From positions 3,224,001-3,288,000 of the forward strand of contig OY970120.1 of NCBI GenBank assembly GCA_963705885.1: DNA of 64,000 nucleotides, read 5' to 3'. The position numbers and the translations under genes were made by a program. Every line of letters begins with the position of its first letter. Within the stretch, counting starts at the first letter, position 1. This document shows, piece by piece, positions 25,486 through 34,563 of this stretch. The notes below the pieces were generated by a model that was not told where the DNA came from, did no database searches, and saw only the letters and a list, made by a program, of their open reading frames with translations. This DNA comes from MFD01275-c22 sp963705885. GTDB taxonomy: Bacteria > Actinomycetota > Actinomycetes > JACCUZ01.

Positions 25486-25570
25486 CGGCGGTCTCACCCT
25501 GAGTGATCACGTTGCTGCAACAGGATGAACGTCCCTGCGCCGCGTCCCCTGGAACCGGCGCGGACCCGGC

Positions 25571-28045
25571 TCAGTCGCCCCTGATGGTGACCAGGACCCC
25601 GTCGAGCTCGTCGGGCTTGACCAGCACGTCGCGGGCCTTCGAGCCCTCGCTGGGGCCCACGATGCCGCGGCTCTCCATCAGGTCCATGAGCCGGCCGGCC
25701 TTCGCGAAGCCGACGCGCAGCTTGCGCTGGAGCATCGAGGTCGAGCCGAACTGGGTGGTCACGACCAGCTCGGCCGCCTGGCAGAGCAGGTCGAGGTCGT
25801 CGCCGATGTCCTCGTCGATCTCGCGCCTGCTCGTCGCGACTGCTGTCACGTCCTCGCGGTAGCTCGGCTGCAGCTGTGCCGTGCAGTGGGTGACGATCGA
25901 GAGGACCTCGGGCTCGGTGACCCACGCCCCCTGCAGGCGCATCGGCTTGTTGGCGCCCATCGGCAGGAACAGGGCGTCGCCCTGCCCCACGAGCTTCTCC
26001 GCGCCCGGCTGGTCGAGGATGACCCGGCTGTCGGCGAGGCTCGAGGTCGCGAACGCCAGACGGGAGGGCACGTTGGCCTTGATCAGCCCGGTCACCACGT
26101 CGACCGACGGGCGCTGGGTGGCGAGCACGAGGTGGATGCCGGCCGCGCGGGCGAGCTGCGTGATGCGCACGATCGAGTCCTCGACGTCGCGCGGGGCGAC
26201 CATCATGAGGTCCGCGAGCTCGTCGACGATCACCAGCAGGTAGGGGTAGGGCGCCAGGACGCGCTCGCTGCCCGGAGGCGGCGTCAGGCTGCCCGACCGC
26301 ACGGCGTTGTTGAAGTCGTCGACGTGGCGGTAGCCGAACGCCGCCAGGTCGTCGTAGCGCATGTCCATCTCGCGCACGACCCACTGGAGTGCCTCGGCGG
26401 CCTTCTTCGGGCTGGTGATGATCGGGGTGATCAGGTGCGGGATGCCCTCGTACGCCGTGAGCTCGACCCGCTTGGGGTCCACCAGCACCATGCGCACCTC
26501 GTCGGGCGTCGCCCGCAGCATCACCGAGGTGATGAGCGTGTTGATGCAGCTGGACTTGCCGGACCCCGTGGCGCCGGCGACGAGAAGGTGGGGCATCTTC
26601 GCGAGGTTGGCCACGACGAAGCCGCCCTCGACGTCCTTGCCCAGGCCCACGACCATCGGGTGGTGGTCGGCCCGGGCGTTGCCCGAGCGCAGGACGTCAC
26701 CGAGGCTGACCGTCTCGCGGTCGGTGTTGGGGATCTCGATGCCGATCGCCGACTTGCCGGGGATCGGCGAGAGGATGCGCACGTCGGCGCTGGCGACGGC
26801 GTAGGCGATGTTCCTCGACAGCGCGGTCACGCGCTCGACCTTGGTGCCGAGCCCGAGCGCGACCTCGTAGCGCGTCACGGTCGGGCCCCGGGTGAAGCCG
26901 GTGACCTGCGCGTCGATGTCGAACTGCTCCAGGACGCCGGTCAGCGACTCGACCACCGCGTCGTTGGCCTTGGTCCGCGCCTTGTGCGCGGACCCCTCGC
27001 GCAGCAGGGTGCTGTCGGGCAGCGAGTAGGTCACGTCGCCGGAGAGCAGCAGCTGCTCGACGCGCTGAGGCATCGGCGAGTGCGCCGGCGCCCCCTTGGC
27101 CCGCTCACCGGCCGGGTCCGGCCCCGCGTCGGGCACGACGACCGGGCTGTCGTACGCGGCGCCGTCCGGCGTCTCGGCCTCCTCCGCCATGGACCCCTGG
27201 CGGCGGCGCGGCCGGCGCCGCCTCAGCGGCTCGAGCGGCTCGGGCTCCTCGCCTCCCTCCGACGTCCCGTCGGAGGCGTCGGTCGCGTCTGGGTCCTTGT
27301 GGTGCAGCAGCCGCTGCAGCAGCGCCCGGCTCCTCGCGGGCACGGCGTGCACCGGGGTCGCGGTCACGACGAGCAGCCCGAAGACCGCCAGCAGGCCGAG
27401 CAGCGGGACCGCGACGTAGGTCGTGACGGCCGCGACGAGGGGGGACGAGGCCAGGAAGCCGACAATGCCGCCGGCGCCCCGCATCTCGGTGGCGCCCAGG
27501 CCGGGGTCCGGCAGCCCGCGCGCCAGGTGCACGAGCCCGGCGACGGCGACGACCAGGGCCGCGAGCCCGATGCCGATGCGCCCGCCGGACTCGGTGTCGG
27601 GGTGGCGCAGCAGCCGGACCCCGAGCCCGAGCAGCGCGAGGGGCACGACGAGGCCGACCCGCCCGAGGGTGCCCGCCACGACCGCGTGGACGACCGAGCC
27701 CACCGGGCCGTGCAGGCCCCACCACTCGACGGCGGCCACCAGCACCGCCAGCCCGACCAGCGCCAGGCCGACGCCGTCGCGTCGGTGGGCGGGGTCGAGG
27801 TCGCGCGCGCTGTTGCCGATGCGCCGGGCCAGGCCGCCGACGACGTGGGCGAGGCCGAGCCAGACCGCACGCAGGGCGCGGCCGGCGCCGCGGACGAGCA
27901 GTGGAGGCCCGCTCGGCCGGGTGGAGCGGGCGCGGGCGGGCTTGCGGGCCGGCGCGCGGGTGGGCTTGCGCGCCGGGCGGCGCCCGCTCGACGTCCCCGA
28001 GCCGCGGCTGCGGGTGGCGGGGCGGGAGGTCGTACGGGTGGCCAT
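25571..28045 (-). CDS. ftsK: DNA translocase FtsK/SpoIIIE
   Basis: 824-residue motor that pumps chromosomal DNA through the division septum. N-terminal Ser/Thr/Arg-rich tail, four transmembrane segments (about residues 55-230), an acidic/Pro linker, then the ATPase with Walker A GATGSGKSSCIN near residue 493 and Walker B ILVDPKRVE-type strand (RMVLVDPKRVELTAYEGI), and the C-terminal gamma winged helix (MLQRKLRVGFAKAGRLMDLM). In actinobacteria without FtsZ-linked early recruitment it acts mainly in chromosome segregation. Separated from RNase J by 75 bases. Confidence 0.96.
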   Translation of the reverse strand: MATRTTSRPATRSRGSGTSSGRRPARKPTRAPARKPARARSTRPSGPPLLVRGAGRALRAVWLGLAHVVGGLARRIGNSARDLDPAHRRDGVGLALVGLAVLVAAVEWWGLHGPVGSVVHAVVAGTLGRVGLVVPLALLGLGVRLLRHPDTESGGRIGIGLAALVVAVAGLVHLARGLPDPGLGATEMRGAGGIVGFLASSPLVAAVTTYVAVPLLGLLAVFGLLVVTATPVHAVPARSRALLQRLLHHKDPDATDASDGTSEGGEEPEPLEPLRRRRPRRRQGSMAEEAETPDGAAYDSPVVVPDAGPDPAGERAKGAPAHSPMPQRVEQLLLSGDVTYSLPDSTLLREGSAHKARTKANDAVVESLTGVLEQFDIDAQVTGFTRGPTVTRYEVALGLGTKVERVTALSRNIAYAVASADVRILSPIPGKSAIGIEIPNTDRETVSLGDVLRSGNARADHHPMVVGLGKDVEGGFVVANLAKMPHLLVAGATGSGKSSCINTLITSVMLRATPDEVRMVLVDPKRVELTAYEGIPHLITPIITSPKKAAEALQWVVREMDMRYDDLAAFGYRHVDDFNNAVRSGSLTPPPGSERVLAPYPYLLVIVDELADLMMVAPRDVEDSIVRITQLARAAGIHLVLATQRPSVDVVTGLIKANVPSRLAFATSSLADSRVILDQPGAEKLVGQGDALFLPMGANKPMRLQGAWVTEPEVLSIVTHCTAQLQPSYREDVTAVATSRREIDEDIGDDLDLLCQAAELVVTTQFGSTSMLQRKLRVGFAKAGRLMDLMESRGIVGPSEGSKARDVLVKPDELDGVLVTIRGD

Positions 28046-28120
28046 TCTGCGAGGCTACCCGCCTGTCACCCCCGCACCACGGGTCACAGGAGCAACAGGG
28101 GTGCGCGTGTCGCGGCGCGG

Positions 28121-29806
28121 TCAGACCTCGACGACGAGCGGGATGATCATCGGGCGGCGCCGGTAGGTGTCGCTGACCCACTTTCCGACCGTGCGGCGGA
28201 CGAGCTGCTCGAGCTGCCGCGAGTCGCCGATGCCCTCGCCCGCGGCCCGCTCGAGAGCCTCCTCGATGCGCCCGCGGACGCCGTCGAACACCGAGTCGTC
28301 CTCGGCGAAGCCCCGGGCGTGGATCTCGGGGCCGCCGGCGACCTTGCCGGTCACCGAGTCGACGACGACCACGACGGAGATGAACCCCTCGTCGCGCAGG
28401 ATCCGCCGGTCCTTGAGCGACGATTCGGTCACGTCGCCGACGCTGGAGCCGTCGACGTAGACGTAGCCGCACGGCACCGCGCCGACGATCGATGCCCGCC
28501 CGTCGACGAGGTCGACCACGACGCCGTCCTCGGCCACGACGATGCGGTCGCGAGGGACCCCGGTCTGGGCGGCGAGGTCGGCGTTGGCCCGCATGTGCCG
28601 CCACTCGCCGTGGACCGGCATGACGTTGCTCGGGCGCACGATGTTGTAGAGGTAGAGCAGCTCGCCCGCGGACGCGTGACCCGACACGTGGACCATGGCG
28701 TTGGCCTTGTGCACCACCTCGGCGCCCCATCGGGTGAGGCCGTTGATGACGCGGAACACCGAGTTCTCGTTGCCGGGGATCAGTGACGAGGCGAGGACGA
28801 CGGTGTCGCCCTCGCCGATCCGGATGAAGTGGTCGCGGTTCGCGATGCGCGACAGGGCGGACATGGGCTCGCCCTGGGACCCGGTGCAGATCAGCACGAT
28901 CTTGTCGTCGGGCAGGTCCTCCAGCTGCTTCACGTCCACCATCAGGCCGCCCGGGATGTGGAGGTAGCCCAGGTCGCGGGCCACCCCCATGTTGCGCACC
29001 ATCGAGCGGCCGACGAAGGCCACCTTGCGGCCGTGCGCGGCCGCCGCGTCGATGACCTGCTGGACGCGGTGGACGTGGCTGGCGAAGGAGGCCACGATGA
29101 CGCGCTTGCTCGCCTGGGCGAAGACGCGGTCCAGCACGGGCGCGATCTGGCGCTCCGGCGTGGTGAACCCGGGCACCTCGGCGTTGGTCGAGTCGACCAG
29201 CATCAGGTCGACGCCCTCGTCGCCGAAGCGCGCGAACGCTCGCAGGTCGGTGATGCGGCCGTCGAGGGGCAGCTGGTCCATCTTGAAGTCGCCGGTGTGC
29301 ACGACGAGACCGGCCGGCGTGCGGATCGCGACGGCCAGCGCGTCGGGGATCGAGTGGTTGACCGCGACGAACTCGCAGTCGAAGGGCCCGAGCCGCTCGC
29401 GGCCCCCCTCGGCGACCTCGAGGGTGTAGGGCTTGATCCGGTGCTCCTGCAGCTTGGCCTCGATCATCGCCAGGGTCAGGCGGGAGCCGACCACCGGGAT
29501 GTCGGGCCGCTCGCGCAGGAGGTAGGGCACCGCACCGATGTGGTCCTCGTGCCCGTGCGTGAGGACGATCGCGTCGACCCGGTCGAGGCGGTCCCTGATG
29601 TGGTCGAAGTCGGGCAGGATCAGGTCGACACCGGGCTGGAAGTCCTCGGGGAAGAGCACGCCGCAGTCCACGACGAGCAGCCGGCCGTCGTACTCGAAGA
29701 CGGTCATGTTCCGCCCGACCTCGGCGAGCCCGCCCAGGGCGACGATCCGCAGGCCTCCGTCGGGCAGCGGCGGCGGGGGGCCCAGCTCGGGGTGCGGGTG
29801 GCTCAC
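28121..29806 (-). CDS. rnj: Ribonuclease J
   Basis: 561-residue metallo-beta-lactamase/beta-CASP RNase with endo- and 5'-exonuclease activity in RNA maturation and decay. The metal site THGHEDHIGAVPYL is near residue 85; VHTGDFKMDQLPLDG near 175 and beta-CASP motif VIVASFASHVHRVQQ near 225 follow; HVSGHASAGEL near 380 is the late His. GTG start overlaps the dapA stop as GTGA. The gene order dapA-rnj-ftsK is a conserved actinobacterial block. Confidence 0.95.
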   Translation of the reverse strand: MSHPHPELGPPPPLPDGGLRIVALGGLAEVGRNMTVFEYDGRLLVVDCGVLFPEDFQPGVDLILPDFDHIRDRLDRVDAIVLTHGHEDHIGAVPYLLRERPDIPVVGSRLTLAMIEAKLQEHRIKPYTLEVAEGGRERLGPFDCEFVAVNHSIPDALAVAIRTPAGLVVHTGDFKMDQLPLDGRITDLRAFARFGDEGVDLMLVDSTNAEVPGFTTPERQIAPVLDRVFAQASKRVIVASFASHVHRVQQVIDAAAAHGRKVAFVGRSMVRNMGVARDLGYLHIPGGLMVDVKQLEDLPDDKIVLICTGSQGEPMSALSRIANRDHFIRIGEGDTVVLASSLIPGNENSVFRVINGLTRWGAEVVHKANAMVHVSGHASAGELLYLYNIVRPSNVMPVHGEWRHMRANADLAAQTGVPRDRIVVAEDGVVVDLVDGRASIVGAVPCGYVYVDGSSVGDVTESSLKDRRILRDEGFISVVVVVDSVTGKVAGGPEIHARGFAEDDSVFDGVRGRIEEALERAAGEGIGDSRQLEQLVRRTVGKWVSDTYRRRPMIIPLVVEV

Positions 29807-30708
29807 GCGGTGACCCCGAGCGCCTCGCGAAGCAGGGCGACCTCGGCGTCGGTGGCGTCGAGCAGCGGGGGCCGGACGGTGCGCTCCGGGACCAGCCCCA
29901 GCAGCTGGAGGGCCGCCTTGACCCGGACCACGCCCTGCGACGACGGGTCCATGATCGCGCGCACCGACGGGATCAGCCGGCGGTGCAGGCCCAGCGCCGT
30001 GGCGAGGTCGCCGGCGTCGACGGCCGCGACCATCGCCGCGTAGTCGTCGCCGTGGACGTGGCCGACCACGCTGACGACGCCGGTGGCGCCGTGGGTGACC
30101 CATGCCAGGTTCATCGCGTCGTCACCGGAGTAGTAGGCGAGGTCGGTCTCCGTCATCACCCGCGAGCCCTCGAACAGGTCTCCCTTGGCGTCCTTCACGG
30201 CGAGGATCCGCTCGTGCCGGGACAGCCGGACCAGCGAGTCGTACGTGATCGGGGTGCCCGTGCGGCCGGGGATGTCGTAGAGCATCACCGGCAGGCCGAC
30301 GGCGTTGACGGCCGCCTCGAAGTGCCGGACGAGCGCCTCCTGGGGAGGTCGGTTGTAGTAGGGCGTCACGAGCAGGAGCGCGTGGGCTCCGGCCTTCTCG
30401 GCCGCCTGCGAGAGCTCGACCGTGTGGTGGGTGTCGTTCGTGCCCGACCCGGCGACGACTCTGGCGCGGTCGCCGACCGCCTCGACCACGGCGCGCAGCA
30501 GCCGCTCCTTCTCGTCGTCGCTGGTCGTCGGCGACTCGCCGGTCGTGCCGCTGACGACCAGGCCGTCGTGGCCGTGGTCGACCAGGTGGGTGGCCAGGCG
30601 CTGGGCCGCGTCGAGGTCCAGGGAGCCGTCGGCCCGGAAGGGCGTGACCATCGCCGTCAGGACGCGGCCGAAGGCCGCCGCGGCCGGGGTGGACGCAGTG
30701 GGAGCCAT
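29803..30708 (-). CDS. dapA: 4-hydroxy-tetrahydrodipicolinate synthase
   Basis: 301-residue aldolase that condenses pyruvate with aspartate semialdehyde, first step of the lysine/meso-DAP branch feeding peptidoglycan. The Schiff-base Lys is in AVKDAKGDLFEG near residue 165; VVSGTTGESPTTSDDEK near 48 and MLYDIPGRTGTPI near 136 (with the catalytic Tyr) are diagnostic. The partner dapB is 4 kb away, past thyA and a plus-strand insert. ATG at 30708 gives the normal length. Confidence 0.96.
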   Translation of the reverse strand: MAPTASTPAAAAFGRVLTAMVTPFRADGSLDLDAAQRLATHLVDHGHDGLVVSGTTGESPTTSDDEKERLLRAVVEAVGDRARVVAGSGTNDTHHTVELSQAAEKAGAHALLLVTPYYNRPPQEALVRHFEAAVNAVGLPVMLYDIPGRTGTPITYDSLVRLSRHERILAVKDAKGDLFEGSRVMTETDLAYYSGDDAMNLAWVTHGATGVVSVVGHVHGDDYAAMVAAVDAGDLATALGLHRRLIPSVRAIMDPSSQGVVRVKAALQLLGLVPERTVRPPLLDATDAEVALLREALGVTA

Positions 30709-30718
30709 GGTCGACAAC

Positions 30719-31207
30719 CTATCCCCTGGCGTGTGTCAGGACCCGGTAGCGCAGGCCGGTGCGGGACTCGTGCCAGCCCTCGGCCGGGTCACGTGCGGTG
30801 ACCCGCCACGCGCCGTCGAGGACCGGGGCCGTGACGTCGCCGTCGTACGCGTGGTCGAGCTCGGTGACCACGGCCAGGCCGGCCAGCGGGAGGGCCGCCC
30901 GGTAGACCGTGCCCCCGCCGATCACCCAGATCGGCCCCGGCGACGCGAGCGCCTCCCCGAGCGAGACCGCGACCTCGGCGCCGGGGGCCTCGAAGCCCGG
31001 CTGCCGGGTGAGGACGACGTTGCGGCGACCGGGCAGCGGGCGCACCGCGGCCGGGAGGGAGTCCCAGGTCGAACGCCCCATCACCACGGTCGCCCCGGTG
31101 GTGAGCGCCTTGAACCGGGCGAGGTCCTCGGGCAGGTGCCACGGCAGGCCGCCGTCGGCGCCGATGACGCCGTTCGCCGCCTGCGCCCAGACCAGCCCGA
31201 TGCTCAC
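30719..31207 (-). CDS. folA: Dihydrofolate reductase
   Basis: 162-residue enzyme reducing dihydrofolate with NADPH. Substrate-site region LVWAQAANGVIGADGGLPWH at the N terminus, TVVMGRSTWDSLP near residue 40 and IWVIGGGTVYRAALPLAGLA near 92. Follows thyA by 3 bases: thyA oxidises the cofactor that this enzyme regenerates, so the pair works as one cycle for dTMP synthesis. GTG start. Confidence 0.95.
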   Translation of the reverse strand: MSIGLVWAQAANGVIGADGGLPWHLPEDLARFKALTTGATVVMGRSTWDSLPAAVRPLPGRRNVVLTRQPGFEAPGAEVAVSLGEALASPGPIWVIGGGTVYRAALPLAGLAVVTELDHAYDGDVTAPVLDGAWRVTARDPAEGWHESRTGLRYRVLTHARG

Positions 31208-31210
31208 GCG

Positions 31211-32032
31211 TCAGACGGCGACCGGCGCCTTGAGCGCCGGGTGGTGCCGGTAGCCGACGACCTCGAGGTCCTCGTAGGTGTAGTCGAACAGCGACGGCGC
31301 CCTCCGCAGGCGCAGCTGCGGGAAGGGGTAGACCTCGCGGGACAGCTGCTCCGTCACCTGGTCGACGTGGTTGTCGTAGACGTGGCAGTCGCCGCCGGTC
31401 CACACGAAGTCGCCGACCTCGAGGCCGACCTGCTGCGCGACCATGTGCGTCAGCAGCGCGTAGCTCGCGATGTTGAACGGGACGCCGAGGAACAGGTCAG
31501 CGCTGCGCTGGTAGAGCTGGCAGGACAGCCGCCCGTCGGCGACGTAGAACTGGAAGAGCGCGTGGCACGGCGGCAGCGCCATCTGCGGGATCTCGCCGAC
31601 GTTCCAGGCGGACACGACCATGCGGCGCGAGCTCGGGTCGGTGCGCAGCAGGTCGAGGACGGCGCTGATCTGGTCGACGTGGCGGCCGTCCGGTGTCGGC
31701 CAGGCCCGCCACTGCACGCCGTAGACGGGCCCGAGGTCGCCGTCGGGGGCGGCCCACTCGTCCCAGATCGTCACGCCGTGCTCCTGCAGCCAGGTGACGT
31801 TGGAGTCGCCGCGCAGGAACCACAGCAGCTCGTAGGCGATCGAGCGGAAGTGCACGCGCTTGGTCGTCACCAGCGGGAAGCCGCGGCGCAGGTCGAAGCG
31901 CATCTGGTGGCCGAACACGCTGCGGGCCCCGGTGCCGGTGCGGTCGGGCTTGGCGACACCGTCGCGCATCACGAGACGGAGGCAGTCCTCGTACTGGCTG
32001 TCCAGGCCGGGGTCGTCGGTCACGCTCCGCAT
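31211..32032 (-). CDS. thyA: Thymidylate synthase
   Basis: 273-residue ThyA converting dUMP to dTMP with methylenetetrahydrofolate. The catalytic Cys is in MALPPCHALFQFYV near residue 154, with RMVVSAWNVGEIPQMALP before it and GDCHVYDNHVDQV near 205. ATG at 32032 is a better N terminus than the GTG at 32023. Coupled with folA downstream; divergent from the GNAT gene with only 34 bases between starts. Confidence 0.95.
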   Translation of the reverse strand: MRSVTDDPGLDSQYEDCLRLVMRDGVAKPDRTGTGARSVFGHQMRFDLRRGFPLVTTKRVHFRSIAYELLWFLRGDSNVTWLQEHGVTIWDEWAAPDGDLGPVYGVQWRAWPTPDGRHVDQISAVLDLLRTDPSSRRMVVSAWNVGEIPQMALPPCHALFQFYVADGRLSCQLYQRSADLFLGVPFNIASYALLTHMVAQQVGLEVGDFVWTGGDCHVYDNHVDQVTEQLSREVYPFPQLRLRRAPSLFDYTYEDLEVVGYRHHPALKAPVAV

Positions 32033-32066
32033 CGTAGGCCGGACGGAGGTCTGCGAGGATCGCGAC

Positions 32067-32612
32067 ATGGCCGACGTCAGCGTCCGACCGGCGACGCCCG
32101 CCGACGCCTCCGCCGTCGCCCGCGTGCAGGCCGGCGTGTGGTCCCGGCTGTACGTGGGGCTGCTGCCGCCCGAGGAGCTCGCCGCGCTGGACTCGCCCGA
32201 GTCGGTGCAGTCCTGGCGCAGCGCGGTCTCTGCGCCCCCGACGCCGAAGCACCGCCTGCTGGTCGCCCTCGACGGGGCCGAGGTGGTGGGCTTCTCGGCC
32301 CTGGCGCCCGCTGCCGACCCCGACCTGGTGCCCGGGCTCGACGCCGAGATCCAGGTGCTGTGCGTGGCGCCGGACCGCACCGGCTCCGGCCACGGCTCGC
32401 GACTGGTCAACGCCAGCGCCGACGTAGCGCGCGACGACGGCTTCGACCACGTGCATGTCTGGCTCACCGACCGCGAGGACGAGCTGCGGACCTTCCTCGA
32501 GAAGGCTGGCTGGGTCGACGACGGGGCACGGCGCAGCCTCGACCTCCACGGCGACGGCGAGGTGCTCGTCGACCAGGTCCGGATGCGCGCGCGCGTCGGG
32601 GAGGACGCATGA
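32067..32612 (+). CDS. GNAT-family N-acetyltransferase
   Basis: 181-residue acetyl-CoA-dependent acyltransferase. VSVRPATPADASAVARVQAG is the N-terminal strand-helix, and the acetyl-CoA loop is IQVLCVAPDRTGSGHGSRLV near residue 95. The substrate cannot be told. ATGA overlap with the DUF2461 gene shows coupling into a plus-strand operon that runs on into azlC and azlD, an insert in the otherwise minus-strand metabolic block. Confidence 0.9.
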   Translation: MADVSVRPATPADASAVARVQAGVWSRLYVGLLPPEELAALDSPESVQSWRSAVSAPPTPKHRLLVALDGAEVVGFSALAPAADPDLVPGLDAEIQVLCVAPDRTGSGHGSRLVNASADVARDDGFDHVHVWLTDREDELRTFLEKAGWVDDGARRSLDLHGDGEVLVDQVRMRARVGEDA

Positions 32613-33235
32613 GCGGCTTCACCGGCGTCCCCCTGCAGGCGCTGGACTTCTTCGAGGACCTCGAGGCCGACAACTCGAAGTCGTGGTGGACCGCGCACAA
32701 GGCGACCTACGACTCGGCGGTGCACGCGCCGATGGCCGCCCTCGGCGAGGCGCTGGAGGACGAGTTCGGCCCCGGCAAGCTGTTCCGGCCCTACCGCGAC
32801 GTGCGGTTCAGCAAGGACAAGACGCCGTACAAGACCCACCAGGGGCTCTTCGTCGCCCGCGACGGCGGCGCCGGGTTCTACGTGCAGGTCTCGGCCGCCG
32901 GGCTGATGACCGCGGCCGGCATGCGCCCGGAGACCGACGGGCTGCGGCGCTACCGCGCGGCGGTCGACGCGCCCTCGGGCTCCCGGCTGGACGAGCTGGT
33001 GAGCGGTCTGGTCGCCGACGGCTTCCTGCTCGACGGCGACCGGCTCGCGACCCGACCGCGCGGGACACCGGCCGGGCACCCGCGCGAGGAGCTGCTGCGC
33101 CACAAGTCGCTGTTCCTGCGCCGCGAGCACGGCGCGCCCGACTGGCTGCCGACGCCCGCGGCGGCAGAGGCGGTGCGGGACGACTGGCGACGCCTGCGCC
33201 CGCTCGTGGAGTGGCTCTCGGACGCCTGCACGTGA
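32609..33235 (+). CDS. DUF2461 (TIGR02453) family protein
   Basis: 208-residue protein of the DUF2461 family, whose function is unknown. Family signs: ALDFFEDLEADNSKSWWTAH near residue 13, FRPYRDVRFSKDKTPYKTHQ near 60, and PREELLRHKSLFLRREHGAP near 155. No membrane segments. Overlaps the GNAT gene (ATGA) and azlC (GTGA). Confidence 0.9.
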   Translation: MSGFTGVPLQALDFFEDLEADNSKSWWTAHKATYDSAVHAPMAALGEALEDEFGPGKLFRPYRDVRFSKDKTPYKTHQGLFVARDGGAGFYVQVSAAGLMTAAGMRPETDGLRRYRAAVDAPSGSRLDELVSGLVADGFLLDGDRLATRPRGTPAGHPREELLRHKSLFLRREHGAPDWLPTPAAAEAVRDDWRRLRPLVEWLSDACT

Positions 33236-33927
33236 GCGAGGCGCAGGCCTGGCGGTCGGTGCGCGCCCCGCTCGTGCGCACGTCGCTGTCGGTGGGCGTC
33301 GCGACCGGGGCGTACGGGCTGTCGTTCGGGGCTCTGGGCACCGCCGCGGGGTTCACGGTCACGCAGACGTGCGCGCTCTCGGTGCTCGTCTTCACGGGCG
33401 GGTCGCAGTTCGCGCTGGTGGGGGTCGTGAGCGGGGGCGGCAGCGCCATGTCGGGGGCTGCCTCGGCGGTGCTGCTCGGCAGCCGCAACGCGCTCTACGG
33501 CGCCCGGCTGGCCCCCCTGCTGCGGCTGCGCGGCGCCCAGCGGCTGCTCGGCGCCCAGCTGGTGATCGACGAGTCCACGGCCGTCGCGCTCTCCGGCGAG
33601 CAGCACGGGGAGCGGGCCGGGCGGCTGGGCTTCTGGACGACCGGGCTGGCCGTGTTCGTGCTGTGGAACCTCGCGACGCTGGTCGGCGCGCTGGCCGGCA
33701 CGGTGATCGGGGACCCTCGGGACCTGGGTCTGGACGCCGCGGTGCCCGCCGCGTTCCTCGCACTGCTGGCGCCGCGGCTGCGCGGCCGCCCGGCGTGGCT
33801 GACCGGCGCCGCCGCGGCGGTGCTCGCGGTGGCGGTCGTGCCGGTGGTCCCGGCGGGGGTCCCGGTGCTCGTCGCGGCGCTGGTGCCCGTGGCCGCGGTG
33901 CTCCTGTCACGGCGGGCACTGCCGTGA
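33232..33927 (+). CDS. azlC: AzlC-family permease subunit
   Basis: 231-residue membrane protein of the AzlC family (branched-chain amino acid export, paired with AzlD). GAYGLSFGALGTAAGFTVTQ near residue 24, VFTGGSQFALVGVVSGGGSA near 48 and GSRNALYGARLAPLLRLRG near 84 are the family motifs; about five to six hydrophobic segments. GTGA overlap with the gene before and with azlD after. Sequence cannot show which amino acid is moved. Confidence 0.93.
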   Translation: MSEAQAWRSVRAPLVRTSLSVGVATGAYGLSFGALGTAAGFTVTQTCALSVLVFTGGSQFALVGVVSGGGSAMSGAASAVLLGSRNALYGARLAPLLRLRGAQRLLGAQLVIDESTAVALSGEQHGERAGRLGFWTTGLAVFVLWNLATLVGALAGTVIGDPRDLGLDAAVPAAFLALLAPRLRGRPAWLTGAAAAVLAVAVVPVVPAGVPVLVAALVPVAAVLLSRRALP

Positions 33928-34235
33928 CGGACATGACCTGGGCGGCCATCGTGCTGACCGCGCTCGGCTGCTACCTCCTCAAGCTCGGCGGGCTCTCGGT
34001 GCCGCAGCAGGTCCTCGACCACCCGGTCGCGGCGCGGGTCGCGGCGCTGCTGCCGGTCGCTCTCCTCGCCGCGCTCGCGGCCGTGCAGACGCTCGCCGAC
34101 GGCACCCGCCTCGTCGCGGACGCCCGGCTGGCCGGCGTCGCCGCAGCGGTCGTGGCCCTCGTGCTGCGGGCGCCGTTCCTCGTGGTCGTGGCCGTCGCCG
34201 CCCTGACGGCCGCGCTCGTCCGCGTGGCCGCCTGA
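33924..34235 (+). CDS. azlD: AzlD-family permease subunit
   Basis: 103-residue membrane protein with four hydrophobic segments (TWAAIVLTALGCYLLKLGGL, RVAALLPVALLAALAAVQTL, LAGVAAAVVALVLRAPFL, VVVAVAALTAALVRV). It is the small partner of AzlC; the two together form the exporter. GTGA overlap with azlC. Confidence 0.92.
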   Translation: MTDMTWAAIVLTALGCYLLKLGGLSVPQQVLDHPVAARVAALLPVALLAALAAVQTLADGTRLVADARLAGVAAAVVALVLRAPFLVVVAVAALTAALVRVAA

Positions 34236-34323
34236 GCAGCCCGTCGCGGCGGGGGAACCGGTGGGGTTTGCCACGCGTCCCAGGAGGTAGTCCCCCTCCG
34301 TCACGGGCGAACGGGGTTCGAGC

Positions 34324-34563
34324 ATGCTGAGACATCTGCCGCGGCGTCACCGCGCCGCGCTGGCGGTCGGGGTCGGACTGGTGATGCTGGTCGTGGGGAC
34401 CTGGGCGTCGACCCTCGTGGGGGACCCCCGCCCCGCCGCCTGGGGGGTCGCGCTGGGCGCGCTCACCGGCGTGCTGCTCGCGCTGGCCGTGCTGCGCGTG
34501 CGCGCCGCGGGCGAGCCCGCCCGGGTCAGCCGAGGCCGAGGAGCTCCTCCAGCCCTACGGTGA
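34324..34563 (+). CDS. Small two-helix membrane protein, hypothetical
   Basis: 79 residues with two predicted transmembrane helices (RAALAVGVGLVMLVVGTWAS and WGVALGALTGVLLALAVLRV) between basic ends. No family recognised. It overlaps the 3' end of the converging dapB by 38 bases, and its ribosome-binding site is weak, so it may not be translated. Confidence 0.5.
   Translation: MLRHLPRRHRAALAVGVGLVMLVVGTWASTLVGDPRPAAWGVALGALTGVLLALAVLRVRAAGEPARVSRGRGAPPALR

Noticed and set aside
30719..32032. A chance of ThyX rather than ThyA.
   Set aside because: The catalytic PPCHALFQFYV Cys and the adjacent folA gene fit classical ThyA.
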